Assembly (NCBI RefSeq): GCF_002531725.1
Contig: NZ_NWSQ01000021.1
Coordinates: forward strand, 1-64,000
Direction of reading: 5' to 3'
Length of the DNA stretch: 64,000 nt
Source: Rhizobium sp. L43
Lineage (GTDB): Bacteria; Pseudomonadota; Alphaproteobacteria; Rhizobiales; Rhizobiaceae
This document shows, piece after piece, positions 51,544 through 59,352 of the stretch (position 1 is the stretch's first letter; each line of letters starts with the position of its first letter). The notes under the pieces are model-generated. The model was given only the letters and a program-made list of their open reading frames with translations, was not told the origin of the DNA and searched no databases. Made by a program: the position numbers and the translations under genes.

Positions 51544-52248
51544 ATGACGACGCGACCACTGACCACGATCGGCTTCGATGCCGATGATACGCTTTGGCAG
51601 AACGAACAATATTACAGGCTGACGGAAGCGCATTTCACCAGCCTGCTTGCCGATTTCGCAGAAGGACCGAAGATTTCCGAACGGCTGCTGGAGGCCGAGA
51701 AACGCAACCTTCGCCATTACGGCTTCGGCATCAAGGGCTTCACGCTGTCGATGATCGAGACGGCGATCGAGATCACCGAGGGCAAGGTGCCCGCAGGCGT
51801 GATCGCCAAGATCCTCGACACCGGCCGCGATCTGCTCTCCCATCCTGTGGAGACCATGCCGCATGTGCGCGACACGCTGGAGGGGCTTGCCGGCAAATAC
51901 CTGCTGGTGATGATCACCAAGGGCGATCTGTTCGATCAGGAGCGCAAGCTTGCCCAATCCGGGCTCGGCGATTTCTTCGATGCGATCGAAATCGTCTCCG
52001 ACAAAACAGCCGTCACCTATCGCCGCATCTTCGCCAAGGTCGGCGACGGGCCGGAGCGGGCGATGATGGTCGGCAATTCGCTGAAATCGGACATCGTGCC
52101 GGCAATCGCCGCCGGCAGCTACGGCGTCTTCGTGCCGCACGAACTCACCTGGGTGCTGGAACATGTCGACGAGCCGACGGAGGCGCCGCGATTCCGCAAG
52201 ATCGGCAATCTCGGCGAGTTGCGCGAGCTGATCGACCGGCTCGCTTAA
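51544..52248 (+). CDS. HAD-family hydrolase
   Basis: 234-aa phosphatase: motif I FDADDTLWQ (about 9-17), motif II MITKGDLFDQE (about 121-131; Thr), and motif III MVGNSLKSDIVPAIAAG (about 177-193). AAGAGG precedes the ATG. The substrate is unknown. It ends 10 nt before the facing secreted-protein gene. Confidence 0.87.
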   Translation: MTTRPLTTIGFDADDTLWQNEQYYRLTEAHFTSLLADFAEGPKISERLLEAEKRNLRHYGFGIKGFTLSMIETAIEITEGKVPAGVIAKILDTGRDLLSHPVETMPHVRDTLEGLAGKYLLVMITKGDLFDQERKLAQSGLGDFFDAIEIVSDKTAVTYRRIFAKVGDGPERAMMVGNSLKSDIVPAIAAGSYGVFVPHELTWVLEHVDEPTEAPRFRKIGNLGELRELIDRLA

Positions 52249-52257
52249 GCCTTTATC

Positions 52258-52761
52258 TCATTGCTTGGCGGGCGCCTTCGGAAACAGCGACGGCCGCTCC
52301 GGCTCGGTTAATGGTTTCGGCTGCTGCGGGGCGGCCGCCAAGGGTTCGATCAGGAGGCTGAAGGGCGCGCCGAGGCCGCGGCGCGGCGAGACCTTGGAAT
52401 AATAGGGGCGCAGCAGCCAGGTGGTATTGTCCTTGACCGTCGTCTCGAAGCTCGTGCCGTCCTCGTCAGTGCCGAAGAAGGCCTCGTCATCCGGTTTCGA
52501 CAGGTCGAAGATCGCCAGGAAGGCGAACTTGCTCTTACTGGAAAAGCTGATCTTCACGTGCTGGCCGGCGCGCACCGGCAGCGTATAGACGTGGCTGTTG
52601 CCGAACTTCGTCCAGCCCTTCAGCTGCATGGTGACGGCCGGGAACTGCAACTTCTCCAGCTTCTCTCCGGGATCGAGCTGCGGCGTCTGCGCCATGGCGG
52701 AGACCGTCAGCAAAAACAGGGCAGCGGCTGTAATCAATGTTCTCACGGAGTGATCTTTCAT
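52258..52761 (-). CDS. Putative secreted protein of unknown function
   Basis: 167 aa with a signal peptide (about 1-24, ending SAMAQ). The body (about 45-140) looks like an all-beta domain (VKISFSSKSKFAFLAIFDLS) resembling a pre-peptidase C-terminal type fold; Pro-rich tail. Its ATG overlaps the tag stop by 4 nt, so it is co-transcribed with tag, a combination I cannot explain functionally. Confidence 0.7.
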   Translation of the reverse strand: MKDHSVRTLITAAALFLLTVSAMAQTPQLDPGEKLEKLQFPAVTMQLKGWTKFGNSHVYTLPVRAGQHVKISFSSKSKFAFLAIFDLSKPDDEAFFGTDEDGTSFETTVKDNTTWLLRPYYSKVSPRRGLGAPFSLLIEPLAAAPQQPKPLTEPERPSLFPKAPAKQ

Positions 52762-53387
52762 GGGCGAACCAGGGCAGTGCGCATCGCTTCGACCTCGGGC
52801 CGGCAGAAGCAGCCTTCGAGATGATCGTTGACGAGACCCATCGCCTGCATGAAAGCATAAACTGTGGTCGGACCGACAAAGGTCCAGCCGCGTTTCTTCA
52901 GATCCTTCGAAATGATGACCGATGTCGGCGTCGTCGGATTGGCGACGATATGCTCGCGGTCGACCACAGCAGGCCGCTCGTTATGACCCGGCTCGTAGCA
53001 CCAGAAATAGTGGGCGAGCGAGCCGAACTCGTCTCTGAGGGCGATGGCGCGCTTGGCATTGTTGATCGTCGAGACGATCTTGCCGCGATGGCGGATGATG
53101 CCGGCATCGCCAAGGCAGCGGGCGACATCCTCTTCGCCGAAAAGGGCGACTTTTTCGAAATCGAAGCCTGAAAAGGCGGCGCGGAAATTCTGCCGCTTGC
53201 GCAGGATGGTCAGCCAGGAAAGGCCGGACTGGAAGCCCTCGAGGCAGATCTTCTCGAACAGGCGGATGTCATTGGTGACGGGGCGGCCCCATTCCTCGTC
53301 ATGATAGCGGAGATAATCGGGCAGATTGGCGTGCCAGTGGCAGCGGCTTCTGCCGTCCTCGCCGATGATGATGCCTGTCGCGCTCAT
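52758..53387 (-). CDS. tag: DNA-3-methyladenine glycosylase I
   Basis: 209-aa base-excision glycosylase for 3-methyladenine. RCHWHANLPDYLRYHDEEWG (about 14-33) is the family's N-terminal block and carries zinc ligands; catalytic-region SWLTILRKRQNFRAAFSGFD (about 55-74), and WTFVGPTTVYAFMQAMGLVNDH with the late conserved residues. Length is normal. Confidence 0.94.
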   Translation of the reverse strand: MSATGIIIGEDGRSRCHWHANLPDYLRYHDEEWGRPVTNDIRLFEKICLEGFQSGLSWLTILRKRQNFRAAFSGFDFEKVALFGEEDVARCLGDAGIIRHRGKIVSTINNAKRAIALRDEFGSLAHYFWCYEPGHNERPAVVDREHIVANPTTPTSVIISKDLKKRGWTFVGPTTVYAFMQAMGLVNDHLEGCFCRPEVEAMRTALVRP

Positions 53388-53561
53388 GATCCTTCATTCT
53401 GCGGGGGTCCGCTTCGTTCTCCGCTCATGATTCCGGCTTTACCATTTGCAAACCGTCTTTCCAAACCGAACGGTAACCCTGACGAAAAGTTTATCCGATC
53501 GGTCGGCTTTTCATGATTCGATCTTTACCATTCGCTGGCGGATCCGGTGGCAGCGTCTTTC

Positions 53562-53599
53562 CCAGGCGGAACGTCTCCGACCAGGCGGAACGTCTCCGC
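53562..53599 (+). repeat. 19-nt tandem duplication upstream of the first L,D-transpeptidase
   Basis: The 19-nt unit CCAGGCGGAACGTCTCCGA is repeated directly (53562-53580 and 53581-53599, last base differs). It lies about 60 nt upstream of the gene, in the 267-nt gap after tag. No other gene is seen there. Confidence 0.75.
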
Positions 53600-53654
53600 C
53601 CGGGCGGATATCTCCCGCCAGTGCATTTTCGGCCATTTGTAGAGAGTCCGTCCG

Positions 53655-54404
53655 ATGATGAAACAGCTTGTTCTTGCCGCAGCCCTCTTCGGCATTTTCT
53701 CGACGGCCGCCAATGCCGACGACCGCTACGCCACCCGCCCGCCGGTTGTGCTCAGCCCCGATCTGACGGCGCCCTGGATCAACCAGCTCGGCGGTGGCGC
53801 GGTTCGTCCCGTCGTCTATCAGCGGCCGGTCGTCCAGCCGCAGCAGCGCGGCCTCTTCCAGCGCCGCGTCATCCGCCAGGCGCCGCAGGTGTCACCGCAG
53901 ACCGTGTCGGCGATCAATCCCGGCATACCGGCGATCCGCCATCCGATCGAGCCGCAATTCCTGCCGCAGATGGTCGATTACGACACCACGGAAAAGCCCG
54001 GCACCATCGTCATCGATACCAATAACCGCTTCCTTTATCTTGTCATGGAGGGCGGCAAGGCGCGGCGCTACGGCGTCGGCGTCGGCAAGCCCGGCTTCGA
54101 ATGGGCCGGCGCCCATAAGATCACCCGCAAGACGGAATGGCCGGACTGGACGCCGCCTTCCGAAATGATCAGCCGCGAAGCCGCCAAGGGCCATTACCTG
54201 CCGGCGCGCATGGACGGCGGCGCGGAAAACCCGCTCGGCGCCCGCGCCATGTATCTCGGCTCGACGCTTTACCGCATCCATGGCACCAACGCACCCTGGT
54301 CGATCGGCAGCGCCGTCTCCTCCGGCTGCATCCGCCTGCGCAACGAAGACGTCGTCGACCTCTATGACCGCGTCAGCGTGGGAACCCGCGTCATCGTCAT
54401 GTAA
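53655..54404 (+). CDS. L,D-transpeptidase (YkuD family), first copy
   Basis: 249-aa exported enzyme that makes 3-3 peptidoglycan crosslinks or attaches proteins to the wall. Signal peptide (about 1-20), Pro/Gln/Arg-rich stretch (about 40-85), then the YkuD domain (about 115-249): VIDTNNRFLYLVMEGG, the catalytic HGTN...SSGCIRLRNEDV (about 209-230, Cys nucleophile). It is a close paralogue of the next gene, with identical WPDWTPPSEM/EM type blocks. Confidence 0.92.
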   Translation: MMKQLVLAAALFGIFSTAANADDRYATRPPVVLSPDLTAPWINQLGGGAVRPVVYQRPVVQPQQRGLFQRRVIRQAPQVSPQTVSAINPGIPAIRHPIEPQFLPQMVDYDTTEKPGTIVIDTNNRFLYLVMEGGKARRYGVGVGKPGFEWAGAHKITRKTEWPDWTPPSEMISREAAKGHYLPARMDGGAENPLGARAMYLGSTLYRIHGTNAPWSIGSAVSSGCIRLRNEDVVDLYDRVSVGTRVIVM

Positions 54405-54421
54405 CGGCATCGCAACATCTT

Positions 54422-54447
54422 GGGAGCCGCAGAGAATAGCCGGCTCC
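54422..54447 (+). terminator. Hairpin after the first L,D-transpeptidase
   Basis: GGGAGCCG (54422-54429) and CGGCTCCC (54440-54447), followed by TTCTCC. Moderate terminator. Confidence 0.5.
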
Positions 54448-54539
54448 CTTCTCCAAAAATGCTTTATCCGGCCAAGCCGATCTTGAATCGGCGAGAAGTT
54501 CATGTAGCTTCGGGCGGATTTGCTTGAGGGGAATCGATC

Positions 54540-55232
54540 ATGATCAAATTAATGCCGGGTCTGGCTGCCGCCGGACTTGTCCTGTCCTTGATGTCTACGT
54601 CAGCCTTTGCAGCGCCCGCCGGCTCCGCGCCCGACAATACACGGGCGCCGGCGCAGATCGTGCGCGTGGCGCAGATGCCGAAATATGTGAAGCCGCAGTT
54701 CAAGCGCAAGAAAGTGCGGCTGGTGACGACGGAAGCGGCCGGCACCGTGATCATCGATACCAACAACAAGTATCTCTACCTCGTCGAAGGCAACAACCGC
54801 GCCACCCGCTACGGCATCGGCGTCGGCCGCGACGGCTTCGGCTGGTCGGGCGTCGTCAAGATCGGCCGCAAGGCCGAATGGCCGGACTGGACGCCGCCGG
54901 CCGAGATGCGCCGCCGCGAGGCCGCCAAGGGCCACATGATCCCCGCCTTCCAGGAAGGCGGCGAGGACAATCCGCTCGGTGCGCGCGCCATGTATCTCTA
55001 CCAGGGCGGCCGCGACACGATCTTCCGCATCCACGGCACCAACCAGCCCTGGACGATCGGCCTCAACATGTCTTCCGGCTGCATCCGGATGATGAACGAG
55101 GACGTGACGCATCTCTACGATCGCGCGCCCGTCGGCACCAAGGTGATCGTCATCGGCCCCGGCAACCGGCAGGGCAAGGTCGCGTTCGAGGACAGAGGCA
55201 TCGACGTGCTGCGCACCATGTTTGGCGGCTGA
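54540..55232 (+). CDS. L,D-transpeptidase (YkuD family), second copy
   Basis: 230-aa exported paralogue of the preceding gene. Signal peptide (about 1-23), YkuD domain (about 65-215) with VIIDTNNKYLYLVEGNN, AEWPDWTPPAEMRRREAAKG and the active site HGTNQPWTIGLNMSSGCIRM (Cys about 185). GAGGGG precedes the start. The tandem pair with strongly similar domains indicates local duplication and divergence in the N-terminal linker. Confidence 0.92.
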   Translation: MIKLMPGLAAAGLVLSLMSTSAFAAPAGSAPDNTRAPAQIVRVAQMPKYVKPQFKRKKVRLVTTEAAGTVIIDTNNKYLYLVEGNNRATRYGIGVGRDGFGWSGVVKIGRKAEWPDWTPPAEMRRREAAKGHMIPAFQEGGEDNPLGARAMYLYQGGRDTIFRIHGTNQPWTIGLNMSSGCIRMMNEDVTHLYDRAPVGTKVIVIGPGNRQGKVAFEDRGIDVLRTMFGG

Positions 55233-55253
55233 GCAACACTTAAGCAAAAAACG

Positions 55254-55277
55254 AAAGGCGCTTTTTGACGCGCCTTT
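55254..55277 (+). terminator. Terminator after the second L,D-transpeptidase
   Basis: AAAGGCGC (55254-55261) and GCGCCTTT (55270-55277), followed by TATTTTT. Good Rho-independent terminator. Confidence 0.8.
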
Positions 55278-55353
55278 TATTTTTCTTAGACTTTGCGGCG
55301 GAAAGCTGGCACATCTGCCTCAGAGTCGACATATTGCAATCTGGGGTTATTCG

Positions 55354-56028
55354 ATGACATATGCGCTGCGTTCCTCCGCTTCCCTTCTTGCGGGCATCGC
55401 GTTTTTCACCATCTGTTCGGCAGCCTCCGCCTCGGCGGAAGACCTGCAATTCTCCATCTACGGCGGCTATCAGACGGCACCGCACAGCGGCGTCGATCTC
55501 TCCGACGGCACGCATTTCACCGCCGGCTGGGAAGGCAAGTCCTTCGGCAGCCCGCCTTACTACGGCGGCCGCGTCACCTGGTGGCTCGAGAACTTCAACA
55601 AGCCGAACTGGGGTATTTCGCTCGATTATACCCATGACAAGGTCTATGCAGACGACGACACATTGGCCAAGACCGGCTGGTCGCATTTCGAATTCACCGA
55701 CGGCCTCAACCTGCTGACGGTGAACGGGCTCTACCGTTTCCAGGATCCGACCCGCCGCTGGACGCCTTATCTCGGCGCCGGTGTCGGCGTGAACATTCCG
55801 CATGTCGAAGTGATTCGCCCCGAAGGCAAGACCTGGGCCTATGAATTCGGCGGCGTGACGCTGCAGGCCCAGGCGGGCGTCGATTTCAAGGTGACCGATC
55901 GCTGGTCGACCTTCGTCGAATACAAGGGCACCTATTCGCGCATCGACGTTCCGATCGACAGCGGCGTCGACCTGAAGACCAACATCTTCACCAATGCCGT
56001 CAATGTCGGCGTGTCATTCCACTGGTAA
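55354..56028 (+). CDS. lpxQ: Outer-membrane lipid A oxidase, LpxQ-like
   Basis: 224-aa outer-membrane beta-barrel with signal peptide (about 1-27) and C-terminal aromatic end (VNVGVSFHW). Amphipathic strands alternate through the body (YTHDKVYADDDTLAKTGWSH; FTDGLNLLTVNGLYRFQDPT; YLGAGVGVNIPHVE). Length, barrel type and sequence match what I remember of Rhizobium LpxQ, which oxidises the proximal glucosamine of lipid A to 2-aminogluconate using O2. Closely related OmpW-like barrels are the alternative. Start at 55354 (MTYALRSS). Confidence 0.72.
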   Translation: MTYALRSSASLLAGIAFFTICSAASASAEDLQFSIYGGYQTAPHSGVDLSDGTHFTAGWEGKSFGSPPYYGGRVTWWLENFNKPNWGISLDYTHDKVYADDDTLAKTGWSHFEFTDGLNLLTVNGLYRFQDPTRRWTPYLGAGVGVNIPHVEVIRPEGKTWAYEFGGVTLQAQAGVDFKVTDRWSTFVEYKGTYSRIDVPIDSGVDLKTNIFTNAVNVGVSFHW

Positions 56029-56048
56029 TCGAGCCACTGGTAATCGAG
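56019..56048 (+). repeat. 15-nt perfect tandem duplication at the lpxQ stop
   Basis: The unit CCACTGGTAATCGAG occurs twice in a row (56019-56033, 56034-56048). The first copy supplies the last codons HW and the TAA stop of the lpxQ-like gene. Confidence 0.85.
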
Positions 56049-56064
56049 AATTTCGGCTGCGGCG

Positions 56065-56505
56065 CTATTTGGTGCCGCAGCTGACCTTGCCCTCGACGGC
56101 ATAGGGTTTGTCCCCGCCTGCGATCGTCAGGGAATAGGTGCCGGTGAAATTGGCCGCCGCCTTGCCGCGTTCGCCGGCAACGACGACCAGATCCAGCGTT
56201 GCTCCGCCGGTGTCGTCCTCGCCGCCGTCGACGACTTCCAGCAGCAGCTCGCCATCACGCGACCAATGATTGGTCAGGTGCTGCGATTCGAACACGCGTT
56301 TTCCGAACGCGCTCGATTGGGCGGGATCCTTGACGACAATTGCGCCGCGGAAATGAATGAGCTTGTGGCCGGCAGCGCTGGCGAAACCGCTTTCGAGCGT
56401 GAAGCGCGCCTGCGTATCATCGGCGGAACAGAAAAAACGGCTATCGGCATGGGCGGCGCCCGCCGCACCGAGCAGTCCCGCAAGTACAATCATTCCCCGC
56501 CACAT
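56065..56505 (-). CDS. Small secreted protein of unknown function
   Basis: 146 aa with signal peptide (about 1-20, ending in AAHAD). Cys near both ends of the mature chain (FFCSADDTQARF about 23-34; KVSCGTK at the end) may form a disulfide; otherwise mostly beta-rich. No known domain recognised. Converges with the lpxQ-like gene. Confidence 0.7.
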   Translation of the reverse strand: MWRGMIVLAGLLGAAGAAHADSRFFCSADDTQARFTLESGFASAAGHKLIHFRGAIVVKDPAQSSAFGKRVFESQHLTNHWSRDGELLLEVVDGGEDDTGGATLDLVVVAGERGKAAANFTGTYSLTIAGGDKPYAVEGKVSCGTK

Positions 56506-56597
56506 CGCCTAAAACTCCCGAGACCGGCCCGATGGGCCTATGCATCATGCGACAGCGTCCTTTGCGCCTCAATAGACGCGTGATGCTGCAACGGGCC

Positions 56598-57908
56598 TCA
56601 GACTAACGGCAAACCTATTAATTTTTCCGGCACAGCGCCGCCATAGGCCCAATCGAGCAGCTCGACCGTATGCAGGATCGGCATGCCGGTGCCGGTGGCG
56701 ATCTGGGTGATGCAGCCGATATTGCCAGTGGCGATGATATCGGCCTTGGTGGCCTCGATGTTTTTGACCTTGCGCGCCTTCAGTGTCGCCGAGATCTCCG
56801 GCTGCATGATGTTGTAGGTGCCGGCAGAGCCGCAGCAGAGATGACCTTCCGCCGGATCGCGCACCGTAAAACCCGCCGCTTTCAGCAATTGCTTCGGCGC
56901 CAGCGTGATGCGCTGGCCGTGCTGCATGGAACAGGCGGAATGATAGGCGACCGTGATGCCCTTCGGCATATGCGCCGGCAGGTCGAGGGTGGCGAGATAT
57001 TCGGTAACGTCCTTGGCAAGCGCCGAGACTTTCGCCGCCTTTGCGGCATAGGCGGGATCGAGGCGCAGCATGTGGCCGTAATCCTTGATCGTCGTGCCGC
57101 AGCCCGACGCGGTGATGATGATCGCGTCGAGCCCCTGCCCGTCGATCTCGCGCGTCCAGAGATCGACATTTACCCGTGCACTGGCAAGCGCCTGTTCGGC
57201 GCGGCCCATGTGATGGACCAGCGAACCGCAGCAGACCTCGCCTTCCGGCAGCACGACCTCGACGCCGAGCCGGGTCAGCAGCCGGATCGCCGCCGCGTTG
57301 ATGCCGGGATCGAGCACCGGCTGGGCGCAGCCGGATAGGATTGCCACCCGGCCGCGCCGTTCGGTCTCGGGCGGGTAGCTGCCGGGTTTTGCGAAAGCCG
57401 AAGCGGCGGGGATGCGACGCGGCGCAAGCGCCAGCATGGCGGCGAAAGGTTTCAGCGCGGCCCCTCGCATCAGGCCGGCGAAGGGCCGGCCGAGGCGGGC
57501 GAGATTGAGCGCCAGGCGGAAACGGCCGGGATAGGGCAGCACAGCGGCCAGGATGGCGCGCGCCAGCCGGTTCATCAGCGGGCGTTTGTAGGTCTTTTCG
57601 ATATGGGCGCGGGCGTGATCGACCAGATGCATGTAGTCGACACCCGAGGGACAGGTGGTGACACAGGCAAGGCAGGATAGACAGCGGTCGATATGGGTGA
57701 CGACCTCGGCATCGGCGGGCCGGCCGTTTTCCAGCATGTCCTTGATCAGGTAGATGCGGCCGCGCGGGCTGTCGAGCTCGTTGCCGAGGGTGACATAGGT
57801 CGGACAGGTGGCGGTGCAGAAACCGCAATGGACACATTTGCGCAGAATCTGCTCGGATTCGGCGACATCGGGGTCGAGGAGCTGGGTCGGGGTGAAGTTG
57901 GTTTGCAT
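56598..57908 (-). CDS. glcF: Glycolate oxidase iron-sulfur subunit
   Basis: 436-aa Fe-S subunit of glycolate dehydrogenase. Two 4Fe-4S clusters: CVHCGFCTATCPTY (about 25-38) and CLSCLACVTTCPSG (about 75-88). Two CCG domains follow (GEVCCGSLVHH and GHLCCGSAGTY). It moves electrons from GlcD/GlcE flavin to the quinone pool. Its start is 244 nt after the glcE stop, separated by a palindromic repeat. Confidence 0.95.
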   Translation of the reverse strand: MQTNFTPTQLLDPDVAESEQILRKCVHCGFCTATCPTYVTLGNELDSPRGRIYLIKDMLENGRPADAEVVTHIDRCLSCLACVTTCPSGVDYMHLVDHARAHIEKTYKRPLMNRLARAILAAVLPYPGRFRLALNLARLGRPFAGLMRGAALKPFAAMLALAPRRIPAASAFAKPGSYPPETERRGRVAILSGCAQPVLDPGINAAAIRLLTRLGVEVVLPEGEVCCGSLVHHMGRAEQALASARVNVDLWTREIDGQGLDAIIITASGCGTTIKDYGHMLRLDPAYAAKAAKVSALAKDVTEYLATLDLPAHMPKGITVAYHSACSMQHGQRITLAPKQLLKAAGFTVRDPAEGHLCCGSAGTYNIMQPEISATLKARKVKNIEATKADIIATGNIGCITQIATGTGMPILHTVELLDWAYGGAVPEKLIGLPLV

Positions 57909-57956
57909 CTAGCGGCGCCTCCCATGAATATTGGAAGTTTTGCCGGGAATACCCCC

Positions 57957-58125
57957 CTCTGTCCTGCCGGACATCTCCCCCACAAGGGGGGAGATCGGAT
58001 GGGGGCGATGGCTTCCCCAAACAACTCGCACACCGCAACTCCGACGCGGCAGCGAGGGAGCGATGGCCCAACCTCTTGCCGATCTCCCCCCTTGTGGGGG
58101 AGATGTCGGGCAGGACAGAGGAGGG
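57957..58125. repeat. Long inverted repeat between glcE and glcF (RIME-like)
   Basis: Blocks CTCTGTCCTGCCGGACATCT and the following CCCCACAAGGGGGGAGATC (about 57957-57997) recur inverted at about 58083-58125. The arms match over about 40 nt with one or two mismatches. Located within an otherwise compact three-gene operon. Confidence 0.8.
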
Positions 58126-58152
58126 TGACCCGCGCACAGACTCATCTCTTGC

Positions 58153-59352
58153 TCACCCCATCTTCCCCGGGTTGAATATGCCCGCCGGATCAAACTTCTC
58201 CTTCACCCGCCGCGACAGCATCGCCACCGCCTCGGGCTCGGGCTGGAAGGCTGATGTAACCGCCCTCGCCGCAGCCGATGCGCGGATCAGCGTCGCATGG
58301 CCGCCGCCGAGCGCCTTGATGAAGCGGCGGACCAGCTCGGCTTCGGGGCCGGCCTCCATGCACATCCAGACGAGACCGCCCTGCCAGTCGTAGAAGGCGT
58401 CGACGCCGGCTTCGAGGCGCAGTGCTGCGACCAGCTGATGGCCGGTGCCGGGGGCGACCGAGACGCGCCAGACCGGCCGCGCGGTGCCATCGGCATAAGG
58501 CAGCACGTCGCGGATTTCCTGCCAGAGCCTATGGCTGTCCGGCTGCTCCAGTCGCGTGACCGTGGCGAAAGCCGACATGGCCGCCGCAAGCTTTTCGACG
58601 CGCACGTCGACCGAACCGGCCAAGCCTTCGATGCGCAGCACCGTCGCCTCGCCCTCCGGCAGCCTGCCGGCGAGGAATTTCCACGTCACCGTCAAGGGCA
58701 GATGAGCCGCGCCGGAGATTTCGACCGGCAGCGCCATCGCCGTCGCCATGGCGCCCGCCGCCTCGGCATCGTTGAGGCCTGACAGCACCACCGTCCGCTC
58801 GGTCTTCGCAGACGGCGGCACCCGGAAGGTGACTTCGGTGAGGAAGCCCAGCGTGCCATGCGAGCCGGCGATCAGCTTGACGAGATCGAGGCCGGTGACA
58901 TTTTTCATCACCCGGCCGCCGGCCTTGATGATCTCGCCCCTGCCGTTGACGAAGCGCACACCGAGCAGGCTGTCGCGGGCAGCACCGGCGATGAGCCGGC
59001 GCGGGCCGGAGACATTGGCGGCGAAGACGCCGCCGATGGTCGGCTCGCCCGATGTGCCCATGACCGGGCGATGATCCATCGGCTCGAAGGCGAGCATCTG
59101 GCCGCTCTCCCGAAGTGCCGCTTCGACCTCGGCAAGCGGCGTGCCCGCTCGCACGGTCATGACCATTTCACCGGGATTATAGGCGACGATGCCGGAAAGC
59201 CCGGTCGAGCGCAGCCGCTCCTCGACGACAACGGCATTGCCGAAGCCCGAGCGGCTATCGCCGCCGCAGATCGCGAGCGGCCGACCGCTTTCCGCATGGG
59301 CGCGGACGATTGCCGCCGCCTCTTCCTCGCTCGTCGGCATCAGATCGATCAT
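58153..59352 (-). CDS. glcE: Glycolate oxidase FAD-binding subunit
   Basis: 399-aa PCMH-type FAD protein, partner of GlcD. N-terminal FAD segment RPLAICGGDSRSGFGNAV (about 24-41) and PTIGGVFAANVSGPRRLIAG (about 103-122). The FAD-linked oxidase C-terminal region is shorter than in GlcD. Its ATG overlaps the glcD stop by 4 nt (59349-59352). Confidence 0.94.
   Translation of the reverse strand: MIDLMPTSEEEAAAIVRAHAESGRPLAICGGDSRSGFGNAVVVEERLRSTGLSGIVAYNPGEMVMTVRAGTPLAEVEAALRESGQMLAFEPMDHRPVMGTSGEPTIGGVFAANVSGPRRLIAGAARDSLLGVRFVNGRGEIIKAGGRVMKNVTGLDLVKLIAGSHGTLGFLTEVTFRVPPSAKTERTVVLSGLNDAEAAGAMATAMALPVEISGAAHLPLTVTWKFLAGRLPEGEATVLRIEGLAGSVDVRVEKLAAAMSAFATVTRLEQPDSHRLWQEIRDVLPYADGTARPVWRVSVAPGTGHQLVAALRLEAGVDAFYDWQGGLVWMCMEAGPEAELVRRFIKALGGGHATLIRASAAARAVTSAFQPEPEAVAMLSRRVKEKFDPAGIFNPGKMG

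Noticed and set aside
53562..53599. The 19-nt tandem as a start of a CRISPR or iteron array
   Set aside because: Only two adjacent copies without spacers, and no replication or cas genes nearby.
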